64,000 bases of DNA from Weissella minor (GCF_001437425.1 NZ_JQCD01000024.1:124001-188000); one strand, 5' to 3'. Shown: positions 26,455 through 34,773, numbered from the stretch's first letter. Translations and numbers: made by a program. The notes: generated by a model not told the origin, from the letters alone.

Positions 26455-26483
26455 ATTATAACAAGATGACAGCGCTTACATAA
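26455..26483 (-). promoter_or_regulatory. lctP promoter with overlapping cre site
   Basis: On the minus strand TTATGT (-35) and TATAAT (-10) are 17 bp apart. Between and overlapping them, at 26467-26480, is TGTAAGCGCTGTCA, which matches the CcpA consensus TGWAANCGNTNWCA at every fixed position. A site here is expected to block RNA polymerase. Further upstream, TAACCCTA and TAGGGTTA (26481-26488, 26520-26527) form an inverted repeat that may be another operator. Confidence 0.8.
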
Positions 26484-26601
26484 CCCTAAAAAGTAAATTT
26501 GCTTGTGAAATTTTAGTGATAGGGTTAACTTTTTTTTACTTCAAGCAAATAAGTTGATGTTATATGGGTAATTTTTATTTTCAGTCGTTTGTGACAAGAA
26601 A

Positions 26602-26635
26602 ATAAAAAAAGGTTCAGTCAGATTGACAGAGCCCT
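26602..26635 (-). terminator. Terminator of the deiminase-like gene
   Basis: On the minus strand GGGCTCTGTCA pairs imperfectly with TGACTGAACC around a three-base loop, followed by seven T. Confidence 0.65.
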
Positions 26636-26643
26636 TACGCATA

Positions 26644-27567
26644 TTATTGACGATTTTTTGGAACATACCAAGTTAAACAATGGACAGAACCACCCATTGT
26701 AGAAATTTCAGAAACGGGTACAGGAATGACTTTTTTATCTGTGTAGGATTCAACTAGTTTCAAGACTTTCTTATCAGCAGATAATTTATACTGTGGCACA
26801 AATATTTGATCTTCAGTTGCTAACATATTGGTATACAAACCTTTAGCTGATGGAATCGTATCATCATATTGGCCTTTTTCAGTATAAGCTGAGGGAAGAT
26901 CAACGAGTTTTAGATCCGGTTGTGCTTGTTTGATTTGCTTTTTTACTTTATCAACGCCTTCAAAGTTTCCAATAAATAGGACGTCAGGCTGAATAAAGAA
27001 TAGCATACCATCTGCATGACCCATTACATCACCAGGTTCCTCATTGATTAAAATAATATTTTTAATTTTTAGTTGTTTCTTGAGTAACGAAATTAATTCT
27101 TGCTCAGAATATTCAGGATTATCTTCTAAAACACGTTTTGTTAAAATCGCGGTATCTTTGTCGTTGTAAACAAAATTACCACCATCTAGTCGAATGTCAG
27201 AATAGGTTAAACCAAACGATTGTTGGTCAAGCCAGTTGTCAAAACGGGCATTGGTATCAGCAACAAAGTCTGAATCTAGGTAGTTTGGCTCATATTTAAA
27301 TTTGACCATCGCATCATTGGTAATAACGGGAGCAATGTCACGGAGCCAAACATCACCATATTGGAGTTGTTCATTGGCGTTGTCTGTCATTAAATTGCTA
27401 AATTTTTTAAGATTAGCTTGTTGATCAGCGTAATAATCGTCGTCAGAATCAGGCAATCCAGTGTAAAGAGTTCCGGGTGTTGTAAACTTTTCGTCAGCCA
27501 TGGGGCTTGACCCAAAATATGCAAAAAGTAGGGTACAAGTAGCTAAGGCAAGTAGTGTTTTTATCAT
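26644..27567 (-). CDS. Exported agmatine deiminase / peptidylarginine deiminase-like protein
   Basis: A guanidino-group-modifying fold protein of 307 residues. The N-terminus MIKTLLALATCTLLFAYFG is a signal peptide or membrane anchor. Catalytic motifs of the agmatine deiminase/PAD superfamily are present: GDVWLRDIAPV (about 92-102), LDGGNFVYND (about 147-156), GHADGM with the catalytic His (near 202) and GGSVHCLTW with the nucleophilic Cys near the C-terminus. ATG 27567 is chosen for the GGAGG 7 bases upstream; longer in-frame starts lack one. No putrescine carbamoyltransferase or antiporter sits nearby, so this is not the usual agmatine pathway operon. Substrate unknown. Confidence 0.85.
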   Translation of the reverse strand: MIKTLLALATCTLLFAYFGSSPMADEKFTTPGTLYTGLPDSDDDYYADQQANLKKFSNLMTDNANEQLQYGDVWLRDIAPVITNDAMVKFKYEPNYLDSDFVADTNARFDNWLDQQSFGLTYSDIRLDGGNFVYNDKDTAILTKRVLEDNPEYSEQELISLLKKQLKIKNIILINEEPGDVMGHADGMLFFIQPDVLFIGNFEGVDKVKKQIKQAQPDLKLVDLPSAYTEKGQYDDTIPSAKGLYTNMLATEDQIFVPQYKLSADKKVLKLVESYTDKKVIPVPVSEISTMGGSVHCLTWYVPKNRQ

Positions 27568-27784
27568 GTTATTTCCTCCGTACACATACATTACCATGAG
27601 CTTTTTTATATAATTATTGTAAAAAATATAAAGCCGGTGTAAAGCCTTTTTTTGAGGGTTGACAAGGTTGATTTATATATTAATAAAAATAAATATATAG
27701 GAGTTGCTAGCCATTTAAAAATTAGAAGTGTGATAGGATAGAAGAGAGTTAGCAGCGAAGACACGGCATTTGAAAGGAACTGCA

Positions 27785-27955
27785 ATGGGACAATTTAATT
27801 GGATGTTGACAGTTGTATTTATGATTGTAGGTGTAACTTTTTTATTGGCGGGCTGGCGTAAACAAGGTAATCAGAAAGAGCGGAATGCCTTACTCGCTTC
27901 GGGTGCCCTGATGTTTATGGTGGGTATATTATTAACGGTGATGTATCTATTATGA
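27785..27955 (+). CDS. Small two-helix membrane protein (56 aa)
   Basis: Two hydrophobic segments (about 6-23 and 38-55) flank a charged loop (WRKQGNQKERNALLAS). AAAGGAAC is 6-13 bases before ATG 27785; an in-frame TTG upstream overlaps that site. Its layout resembles the 53-residue protein at 30398-30559. No known function. The methyltransferase gene begins 41 bp downstream and could be cotranscribed. Confidence 0.65.
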   Translation: MGQFNWMLTVVFMIVGVTFLLAGWRKQGNQKERNALLASGALMFMVGILLTVMYLL

Positions 27956-27996
27956 AGATCAATGAGTGTTTAAGGATAGAAATGGGGATTTAAAAG

Positions 27997-28728
27997 ATGA
28001 CAGCAATTTATGATAATGAAAAATTTTTTGAGGAATATAGCCACATGTTACGGAGCCAAGAAGGCTTAAAAGGGGCTGGTGAATGGGAAACATTTAAGGC
28101 ATTGATGCCTGAAGTGGCAAATAAATCGATTTTAGATATTGGTTGTGGTTATGGTTGGCATTGCCAATATGTTGCTGAGCATGGTGCGACTGAAGTTGTG
28201 GGAATTGATAATTCGGATAAAATGTTAGCTGTGGCACGTGAGAAAAATGAATTTACACAGGTAACTTATGAAAATATGCCAGTTGAAGCGATGGATTTCG
28301 AAGCGAACCAATTTGATTTGGTTCTTAGCTCACTAGTCTTTCACTATATTGCCGATTTTGATGCACTGATTAAATCAATCAAGCATGTTTTAAAAGCGCA
28401 AGGGCAACTAATCTTTACTGTGGAACATCCTGTGTTTACGGCTGAGGGATCAGAGCAATGGGTTCAAAATGACGAAGGCGAAAATCAATTCTTCCCTGTT
28501 GATAATTATTTTTACGAAGGTGCCCGTGACACTGATTTTCTAAATACGAGTATTAAGAAATATCACCGAACATTGACGACTTACATTGAAACATTAATTC
28601 AAAATGGCTTTAAAATTAATCATGTCGTGGAACCAATGCCAAGCGAGGATATGAGAGATCTTGACGGAATGGCTGATGAAATGCGACGCCCAATGATGCT
28701 CATTATTTCAGTAGAACTTGAAAAGTAA
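27997..28728 (+). CDS. Class I SAM-dependent methyltransferase
   Basis: Soluble methyltransferase of 243 residues, substrate unknown. The SAM-binding glycine motif is ILDIGCGYGWHCQYVAE (about 46-62) with acidic VVGIDNSDKM (about 67-76). Motif IV/post-II is FDLVLSSLVFHYIADFD (about 107-123), then LKAQGQLIFTVEHPVFT. The HYI and EHPVF elements are typical of ubiquinone/cyclopropane-type methyltransferases of Lactobacillales that are only annotated as class I. Followed by a strong terminator. Confidence 0.88.
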   Translation: MTAIYDNEKFFEEYSHMLRSQEGLKGAGEWETFKALMPEVANKSILDIGCGYGWHCQYVAEHGATEVVGIDNSDKMLAVAREKNEFTQVTYENMPVEAMDFEANQFDLVLSSLVFHYIADFDALIKSIKHVLKAQGQLIFTVEHPVFTAEGSEQWVQNDEGENQFFPVDNYFYEGARDTDFLNTSIKKYHRTLTTYIETLIQNGFKINHVVEPMPSEDMRDLDGMADEMRRPMMLIISVELEK

Positions 28729-28733
28729 TAAAG

Positions 28734-28766
28734 AAACACTTCACATTTAGGTGAAGTGTTTTTTTA
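28734..28766 (+). terminator. Terminator after the first methyltransferase gene
   Basis: AACACTTCAC and GTGAAGTGTT make a perfect 10-bp stem with loop ATTTAG, then a T tract. Confidence 0.9.
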
Positions 28767-28787
28767 CGCGCATGGGAGTGGTTAAGG

Positions 28788-28857
28788 CTAGATGATTTAG
28801 TGGTTAATTTATGAAAATAATACTAGATGATTTAGTGGTTAATTTATGAAAATAATA
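28788..28857 (+). repeat. Perfect 35-bp tandem duplication
   Basis: Two identical, directly adjacent 35-bp units at 28788-28822 and 28823-28857, each starting CTAGATGATTTAGTGG. They lie in the spacer before the membrane-linked methyltransferase gene. Perfect identity suggests a recent slippage event or selection. Confidence 0.95.
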
Positions 28858-28919
28858 ATGGTGTATAATGCAACTTTAAAGATGTACCGTATATTTGGAC
28901 AGTTAGGGGAATCACATCC

Positions 28920-29645
28920 ATGTTAAAAAGGATAAAGTTATACGGAATAGATGCGCCACTCATGATTTTTAGTTATTTAATAATAGGGCTTGGAGCATTA
29001 ATGTTTGCCATATTTTCTGAGGATTATTCCGGGAAAGTTTGGACCGTCGGATGGGGGGCTTTATTGCTGTTTGGCGGAATCGTGGCACTACATACCTCAT
29101 TATTTGGTAAATCCAAAATTTGGGAGAAAATCCTTGCAACGCACGTAATCAATTCGGATGCCACCGTATTAGATATGGGGACAGGACACGGCTTGGTTTT
29201 GATAAAAATAGCTAGGATCTTGGGTCAAGATGGTCACATAAAAGGGATTGATTTATGGAAAAAACAAGATCAATTCGATAATAGTGCTAAGCAACTTGAA
29301 CAGAATATTCAGGATGCACAAATCGTATGCGAGGTCAGTATCGATACAGGTGATATTCGAGCGCTTCCGTACGCGGATCAACAATTTGATTTGATAACGT
29401 GTAGTTTTGTTATGCACAATATTAAAGGGTCAGACGAACGTACCAAAGCTTTTGTTGAAGCCAATCGTGTTTTAAAAAAAGATGGCACATTGATTTTGGT
29501 AGATACGGAGCATAAAAGTCGTGAATATCAGCATACGTTAGAAAGTTTAGACTTTGAAGTTACAACTAAATCTGAGGGCATTAATGGCTGGTGGACTGGT
29601 CCGTGGATGGGTTCTTATTCAATGATTGCCAAAAAGGATAAATAA
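28920..29645 (+). CDS. Membrane-anchored SAM-dependent methyltransferase
   Basis: A 241-residue protein. Residues about 14-36 and 42-62 are hydrophobic, probably two membrane helices, followed by a class I methyltransferase domain. The SAM motif is VLDMGTGHGLVLIKIARIL (about 83-101). Further motifs are KGIDLWKKQDQ (about 109-119), TGDIRALPYADQQFDLITCSFVMHNI (about 143-168) and a VLKKDGTLILVD strand. AGGGGAA lies about 10 bases before the ATG. Substrate unknown; a lipid or envelope target is plausible given the anchor, but that is inference. It is unlike its upstream methyltransferase neighbour outside the core fold. Confidence 0.85.
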   Translation: MLKRIKLYGIDAPLMIFSYLIIGLGALMFAIFSEDYSGKVWTVGWGALLLFGGIVALHTSLFGKSKIWEKILATHVINSDATVLDMGTGHGLVLIKIARILGQDGHIKGIDLWKKQDQFDNSAKQLEQNIQDAQIVCEVSIDTGDIRALPYADQQFDLITCSFVMHNIKGSDERTKAFVEANRVLKKDGTLILVDTEHKSREYQHTLESLDFEVTTKSEGINGWWTGPWMGSYSMIAKKDK

Positions 29646-29786
29646 TAGTTGAAGCAAAGGCTTATCATGCGATGTAATCATATATAACATAGAGTTTCTT
29701 GGCTCTTTATGTATAAAATGATATATTTAATATAAATATTGTGTAGCTGAAATTTTTGATTAGGACAAACGCTTAAGGAGTAACAA

Positions 29787-30362
29787 ATGGCTGGTGTATG
29801 GCAAGGTGTAATTAGTGGTGTTGCAGTGTTAACTGGAATAGGTGGCCTTGGCTTTGTGGGATATGAAGCAAAGCATCAAACCGAGGCGTTATACCAACGT
29901 AAAGTTGATGCACAAGCGCAAGCAGTTGCAAAAAGTGAAAGTGCAGAGGCAAGTTCAAAGAAAAAGGATGCTAGTTTGAAAAAAACAGCTTCGACGAAGC
30001 GCGCATCTGAAAAAAAGGCATCTGAACGAGATGCATCAAAACAATTAGAAGCAGATCAGGCTGCAGCGGCAGCAAATGATGTACCAGAGCCTACTGAAAA
30101 CGTGAGTGCTGCTGAACAACAGACAGAGACCAATACCGGGAACCAATCCGTAGCTCAGTCAACTGAAACGAAAGCGCCGACTAAAACCGAGAACACAGAT
30201 AAGGCACCTGCTGATAAGGTTGACAATCAACCAAGAAATCAATCAAGAGATCCCGTAACTGATGCTTACGTTGAAGCAGGCGTTATGAATCCGCAAGGCG
30301 GAATGACGTATAGTCCAGAGATTGAATCTAAAGCACAATCTATTCTGGAACGAGATAAGTGA
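29787..30362 (+). CDS. Membrane-anchored low-complexity protein
   Basis: A 191-residue protein with one N-terminal hydrophobic segment (about 7-27, GVISGVAVLTGIGGLGFVG). A long Lys/Ser/Ala/Glu/Thr-rich, probably disordered or coiled stretch covers about 28-155. The C-terminus is a more ordered motif, DAYVEAGVMNPQGGMTYSPEIESKAQ. Such proteins in lactobacilli are usually cell-surface spacers; no enzyme domain is visible. AAGGAG precedes the ATG. The stop overlaps an in-frame ATG of the next frame, whose likely start is farther on. Confidence 0.7.
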   Translation: MAGVWQGVISGVAVLTGIGGLGFVGYEAKHQTEALYQRKVDAQAQAVAKSESAEASSKKKDASLKKTASTKRASEKKASERDASKQLEADQAAAAANDVPEPTENVSAAEQQTETNTGNQSVAQSTETKAPTKTENTDKAPADKVDNQPRNQSRDPVTDAYVEAGVMNPQGGMTYSPEIESKAQSILERDK

Positions 30363-30397
30363 TGCTAATTCTGAGTAAATCACGTTGGGGAATATGT

Positions 30398-30559
30398 ATG
30401 AATGAATATTTGATATTAGGATTTATATTTTTGATAATAAGTGGGTCAATGCATACCATTTCAAGGTCACAAAGTGATGAAGCTAAAAAGAGGCTAACGT
30501 TTGCTAGTGTTGGTTTTTTAATTGGTGGATTAATAATCGTGGTTTCTCAATTACTTTAG
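30398..30559 (+). CDS. Small two-helix membrane protein (53 aa)
   Basis: Two hydrophobic segments (about 4-20 and 36-53) separated by a charged loop (SRSQSDEAKKRL). TTGGGGAA lies 6-13 bases upstream of ATG 30398. The topology and the second helix resemble the 56-residue protein at 27785. Function unknown. Confidence 0.6.
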   Translation: MNEYLILGFIFLIISGSMHTISRSQSDEAKKRLTFASVGFLIGGLIIVVSQLL

Positions 30560-30620
30560 GATGATTGTGGTGCGTTAGCTTTAAAAAAGGCCTGACATCA
30601 AGGCACTAAAAGTAATTCTA

Positions 30621-30649
30621 TTGACAAATGATAAGTTAAAACTTATGCT
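30621..30649 (+). promoter_or_regulatory. ribU promoter
   Basis: TTGACA (30621-30626) and TATGCT (30644-30649) with an ideal 17-bp spacer, about 20 bp before the riboswitch begins. Confidence 0.8.
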
Positions 30650-30667
30650 TAAGACAGTTAAATAAAT

Positions 30668-30859
30668 TCTTCAGGGCAGGGTGAAATTCCCGACCGGTGG
30701 TGAGCACGCTTGCGTGTAAGTCCGCGACTCGAATATTTCGGTATTCGATTGATATGGTGTGATTCCATAACCGACAGTACAGTCTGGTATATAGAAGATT
30801 AAGTATAAGACAAGTGAAGTCTTCTTTAGGTTGCCCTGAAACCTAGAGAAGACTTTTTT
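30668..30859 (+). ncRNA. FMN riboswitch (RFN element) with attenuator
   Basis: Conserved RFN blocks are visible: TTCAGGGCAGGGTGAAATTC, then CCGACCGGTGGT, AGTCCGCGAC, CCGACAGTACAGTCTGG and a final ATAGAAGA. A terminator follows (GAAGTCTTCT near 30816 with AGAAGACTT near 30846 and seven T). The octamer GCCCTGAA at 30833-30840 in the terminator loop is complementary to the first aptamer strand TTCAGGGC, giving an antiterminator when FMN is absent. FMN binding should therefore stop transcription before ribU. Confidence 0.95.
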
Positions 30860-30880
30860 TGCCTTACGAGGAGAAGTAAC

Positions 30881-31459
30881 ATGCGTCAAACGCAACGATT
30901 AAGTGTCATTGCTTTACTAGCAGCTGTATCATTTATTTTAATGTTGATTGGGCAAATTCCGTTAATTCCAGGAGCAACCTTTCTGAAGATGGATTTTTCT
31001 TTTATTCCGATTTTCCTAGGTGCCATTATTCTGGACTTGCGAGCCGGATATGGGGTGCTTTTGTTGCGCTCTTTATTGAAAATTTTATTAGATGGATCTG
31101 GCGTGAATGATTATATCGGATTACCAATGAATATTATTGGCCTTGCTATTTTGCTACTTGGGTTATACTGGGGGATGCAAGGCGGAAAAAATTGGCAATG
31201 GCGTAACATTTTAATTGGTGGTGCTGTCGGAACCGTTGGTTTAACAGTTAGTATGATGGTGATGAATGTTATCTACGCAATGCCATTGTATGCACGTTTT
31301 GCTAATTTTGATATTGCAAAAACGATTGGAACCAAGGTATACCTAACCTATATGGTTTTGCCATTTAATTTGATTGAAGGTGTTTTATTAACTTTGTTGA
31401 GTGGCTTTATTTTAATAACATTTAAAAATATTTTTATTCGCTTGATGCGTCAACTATAA
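30881..31459 (+). CDS. ribU: Riboflavin ECF transporter S component
   Basis: Substrate-binding membrane subunit for riboflavin that docks on the shared ECF energising module (EcfAA'T, not in this window). The 192 residues have six hydrophobic segments. The RibU look is clear: an N-terminal RLSVIALLAAVSFILM, then the KMDFSFIPIFLGAIILDLRAGYG loop and the substrate-loop region LLKILLDGSGVNDYIGLPMN. GAGGAGAAG precedes the ATG. Under direct control of the FMN riboswitch, which confirms the substrate class. Confidence 0.94.
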   Translation: MRQTQRLSVIALLAAVSFILMLIGQIPLIPGATFLKMDFSFIPIFLGAIILDLRAGYGVLLLRSLLKILLDGSGVNDYIGLPMNIIGLAILLLGLYWGMQGGKNWQWRNILIGGAVGTVGLTVSMMVMNVIYAMPLYARFANFDIAKTIGTKVYLTYMVLPFNLIEGVLLTLLSGFILITFKNIFIRLMRQL

Positions 31460-31480
31460 GAAAACATAAGGAGGTTCGTT

Positions 31481-32539
31481 TTGAAGGCAGAATTTTTATT
31501 AACTTTATTTTCAAAGCAGCAACCTCGGCGTAGTCATGTGATTTATGCTTTGTTGAAACAACAAACAACGGGATCCACTGAATATTGGGGGCTTAGGTAC
31601 CACTTATTAGATTGGATTGGGTTACTGCCACAACTATATAAGCAAGATTATGAAAATATGTTGCAGGACCTACTGTCGGAACGTTGTTTACGGCAAAGTG
31701 AAAAAGGGCTCTATATCTTAACTGATAAGGGTGAGCTGATGGCTAAACGTTATGCAGAGGAACATTATCTTTTACAGTTGCCTTTGGAACGTTATACCTA
31801 CCAAACAGCTTCTTTTATGCAATTATTCTTGTTGGCAAATCAAGTTGTGTCAGAATGGTCACATCAGAATCGACATTACTATCCAATGCAAATTGGCCTG
31901 AGACAACAACAATTAATTAAACAATGGTTTAAGCGTCAGGATCGAGCCAACTTGCTAGATGCTTGGAAATCAGATTTAACAGGTTTTTTAGCATCCCTTT
32001 CAGAAAAACAAGCAGATCGATTAGCGGCTTCGTTTGTGGGGCATACGCATGCGGGCTTAAATTTTGACCAATTGAATTTTCCTAAAACATGGGATGATTT
32101 TGACTTTTATTTGTGGCAATTGGACCGGTATACTGAACTTATTCAGTATATGGAAACGCATTTTTCAAATGACAATCCCATGGTACAACTGTATGCATTT
32201 GTTGGTAAAAAGCCACGCCTATCTGATAGTGTGCAGGCCAGCTTTATGGCTGCTAAACAGGGTGCGAGTTTTCAAGACATTGCGCAACAAAGACATTTAA
32301 AATTGGGAACGGTTCAAGAACATTTGTTGACTGCTGCAATTTGGCTCCCTGTGTCAGATTTTCCATATGAAAGATATCTAACGGACGATGTAAAAAAACA
32401 TCTATCTGAACGTTTACCGGACCAGGATATTGATAATTGGCGTTTTCAAATGGTGCGAGAGTCTTCTGATATTCAAGAGTTTTTTAATTTTAGACTGTAC
32501 CAAATTTGGTTAACAAAGCAGGAGACGAGTGATGAGTGA
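31481..32539 (+). CDS. RecQ-associated helix-turn-helix protein, YpbB-like
   Basis: A 352-residue protein of the type encoded before recS/recQ in Firmicutes (YpbB in B. subtilis). The C-terminal part includes the helicase-associated HTH (QGASFQDIAQQRHLKLGTVQEHLLTAAIW, about 261-290), as found at RecQ C-termini, suggesting it works with the helicase as a separate subunit. TTG is the start, with AAGGAGG at 31469-31475; no ATG fits. The stop overlaps the helicase start by 8 bp. The preceding ribU may share part of its transcript. Confidence 0.8.
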   Translation: MKAEFLLTLFSKQQPRRSHVIYALLKQQTTGSTEYWGLRYHLLDWIGLLPQLYKQDYENMLQDLLSERCLRQSEKGLYILTDKGELMAKRYAEEHYLLQLPLERYTYQTASFMQLFLLANQVVSEWSHQNRHYYPMQIGLRQQQLIKQWFKRQDRANLLDAWKSDLTGFLASLSEKQADRLAASFVGHTHAGLNFDQLNFPKTWDDFDFYLWQLDRYTELIQYMETHFSNDNPMVQLYAFVGKKPRLSDSVQASFMAAKQGASFQDIAQQRHLKLGTVQEHLLTAAIWLPVSDFPYERYLTDDVKKHLSERLPDQDIDNWRFQMVRESSDIQEFFNFRLYQIWLTKQETSDE

Positions 32540-33968
32540 AGGTGATTTGATTCAGCAAACGCTACAAAAGCATTTTGGCTTTGAAAGTTTCAGACCCGGA
32601 CAACGAGAAATTATTGAAGCATTACTAGCAGGAAAAAATGCTTTGGGGATGTTGCCAACCGGTGGTGGTAAAAGTTTGATTTATCAAATGATGGGGTATT
32701 TACGATCTGGAACGGTCGTCATCGTGACGCCATTACTTTCTTTAATGCAAGATCAAGTCGCGCGTTTTAATTATTTAGGCGAAAAAGATGTGGTTGCGCT
32801 GAATTCATTGTTAGATAAACAAGAAAAATTTTCGGTATTACAACGATTACAGAATTACCGTTTTGTATTAATTTCCCCTGAAATGTTTAATCAGGCTGAG
32901 GTTATAAAAGCATTTGAACAAATTCAATTGAATACTTTAGTGATTGACGAAGCCCATACGATTTTAAATTGGGGGCCTGATTTTCGACCAGATTATTTAG
33001 AATTTCCTTTAATTCATCAGAAATTAGGACAACCGTCATTACTATTGCTGACCGCGACTGCAACAACAGATATGAAAACAGAATTACAGGCACAATTTAA
33101 TTTGCCAAAGCAGGCCTGGTTTACCTATACGGAATCAGTTAATCGTCCAAATATTTTTTTGCATACAGAACAAGTGCAAGAGCAAGATGATAAACGCGAA
33201 CGATTAAAAAGTTTACTGATGCAACTACCTGGGTCGGGAATTGTTTATGTGTCTAGTCGAAAATTAGCGAATAGTTTAGCGGAATGGCTACGCCAAACAA
33301 CAGGTAAACGTGTGGCGGCTTATCATGGCGGATTAGATAATGTTGCTCGGTATCGTTTGCAGCAACAGTTTATGGAGAATCAATTAGACGTCATAGTGGC
33401 AACATCTGCTTTTGGAATGGGGATTGATAAGGACGATATTCGATTTATTATTCATTTTCATTTGAGCCAAGATTTAGCAAGTTATATGCAAGAAATTGGA
33501 CGTGCTGGGCGTGATGGTAAGCATGCGGTTGCGATTATGCTCTATCGTCGTGGAGACGAGCGTTTGCAACACAATTTGATTGATGCTTCAATTCCGACTG
33601 ATGCGATGATTGCGGGTTATCTGAGTGGTGAACTCAAGAGCACGGACATTGGGCATGAACGGGCGCGTTTACTAGACTATTATCAGCAACAAGGCTTGTC
33701 GGTAGTGGATATGCAAAGTTTGTTCAAAGACCGCCGGAAGACACGAGAGCATGATTTGAATGAAATGGTCAAATATGCACGTTGTGAGCACGGATTACGT
33801 GATTTTATCTTAAATTACTTCGATGAATCAGCATTAGAATCAGACTTTGAATCGATTGGACAGGCAAATTGGTCGTTAGAAAAAGTTACATTTCCTACTA
33901 TAAAAGAACATAATCCAGTGATTGAAAATGAATCATGGGCACAAATTTTAAGGAAACTATTTAAATAA
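32532..33968 (+). CDS. RecQ-family ATP-dependent DNA helicase (RecS-like)
   Basis: A 3'-5' SF2 helicase of 478 residues, short like B. subtilis RecS. Motifs are FRPGQREIIEALL (Q motif), LPTGGGKSLIYQ (motif I, about 38-49), VIDEAHTILNWGPDFRPDYLEF (DEAH box, about 137-158), TATATTD (motif III) and ATSAFGMGIDKDDIRFIIHF (motif V). QEIGRAGRDG (motif VI) follows near 320. The zinc-binding region keeps only one obvious Cys (YARCEHGLRDFILNYF) and there is no HRDC domain, as usual for this short class. Translationally coupled to the YpbB-like partner. Expected to act in fork rescue and recombination. Confidence 0.9.
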   Translation: MSEGDLIQQTLQKHFGFESFRPGQREIIEALLAGKNALGMLPTGGGKSLIYQMMGYLRSGTVVIVTPLLSLMQDQVARFNYLGEKDVVALNSLLDKQEKFSVLQRLQNYRFVLISPEMFNQAEVIKAFEQIQLNTLVIDEAHTILNWGPDFRPDYLEFPLIHQKLGQPSLLLLTATATTDMKTELQAQFNLPKQAWFTYTESVNRPNIFLHTEQVQEQDDKRERLKSLLMQLPGSGIVYVSSRKLANSLAEWLRQTTGKRVAAYHGGLDNVARYRLQQQFMENQLDVIVATSAFGMGIDKDDIRFIIHFHLSQDLASYMQEIGRAGRDGKHAVAIMLYRRGDERLQHNLIDASIPTDAMIAGYLSGELKSTDIGHERARLLDYYQQQGLSVVDMQSLFKDRRKTREHDLNEMVKYARCEHGLRDFILNYFDESALESDFESIGQANWSLEKVTFPTIKEHNPVIENESWAQILRKLFK

Positions 33969-34053
33969 TCTTAAGAATGTTCAATGATAATAGCGTAAAG
34001 GACTTTTTTAGTGTAAGCTTGTGCTTAGTAAATTCGAGATTAGGAGGCCTGAC

Positions 34054-34695
34054 ATGACCGATCAAGATAAGAAACTGGAGCCATGGGGGGAAAGTTTTAA
34101 AGACGACCAACCTGACCAGTATTCTAGAACGGAACACCGTAAGAAGACACAACGTGTAAGCTGGACAATTGGCGTACTTGTACTTGTTGTCGTTGCGTTA
34201 TCGTTTGTGCCAGTTTATGGGTACCTACAAACTTTAAATAAACCAAATACAAGTGAGCAGAAATGGTCATCATCGTCGTCAAATAAAACAAAAGTAACTG
34301 ATTCAGCCAAATCTGAATCAGAAGCAAAAAAGCGTTCTTCTGAAAGCAAAGCTAAATCAGAAGCTAGTGCAAAAGAGAAATCAGAAAAAGCCGCTAGCGA
34401 GAAAGCTGCTAGCGAAAAAGCAGCCTCTAACCAAAAGGCACAAGAGGACGCTGACAAAAAAGCACAAGAAGAAGCTGCTAAAAAAGAGCAGGATGCTGCA
34501 GCTAAGCGTGAATCAGAGGCGCAAGCAGCATCAGAAAGTCAAGCTAATGAAAAGCAATATGCGACTGTTGCTCAAGGGCAAGGGGCATATCGTGTCGCAG
34601 CCAATGCTGGTATTTCACAAGCCAAACTACAAGAATTAAACCCAGGTGTTGATTTAGGCTCAGTTAGTGCCGGTCAACGACTTCGTGTTCAATAA
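34054..34695 (+). CDS. Membrane-anchored LysM protein, YpbE-like
   Basis: A type II membrane protein of 213 residues. The N-terminal 35 residues are cytosolic, and one membrane helix lies near 36-57 (WTIGVLVLVVVALSFVPVYGY). A Ser/Lys/Glu/Ala-rich coiled linker covers about 70-160, then a C-terminal LysM (about 167-213: YATVAQGQGAYRVAANAGISQAKLQELNPG). LysM binds peptidoglycan, so it should tether membrane to wall. AGGAGG at 34042-34047 fixes ATG 34054. Position between recQ/recS-like and cmk matches ypbE in Bacillus. Confidence 0.85.
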   Translation: MTDQDKKLEPWGESFKDDQPDQYSRTEHRKKTQRVSWTIGVLVLVVVALSFVPVYGYLQTLNKPNTSEQKWSSSSSNKTKVTDSAKSESEAKKRSSESKAKSEASAKEKSEKAASEKAASEKAASNQKAQEDADKKAQEEAAKKEQDAAAKRESEAQAASESQANEKQYATVAQGQGAYRVAANAGISQAKLQELNPGVDLGSVSAGQRLRVQ

Positions 34696-34703
34696 TTTAT
34701 TTT

Positions 34704-34733
34704 AAAAAGTCATTAGTTTAATGGCTTTTTTTT
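34704..34733 (+). terminator. Terminator after the LysM gene
   Basis: AAAAAGTCATTA pairs with TAATGGCTTTTT (one G-U) and runs into eight T. Confidence 0.88.
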
Positions 34734-34744
34734 GTGGAATTTCA

Positions 34745-34773
34745 TTCACTTTGAAGCGCGAATAGCGTAAAAT
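34745..34773 (+). promoter_or_regulatory. Possible cmk promoter
   Basis: TTCACT and TAAAAT are spaced by 17 bp, upstream of the cmk ribosome binding site. Both hexamers deviate from consensus. Confidence 0.4.
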
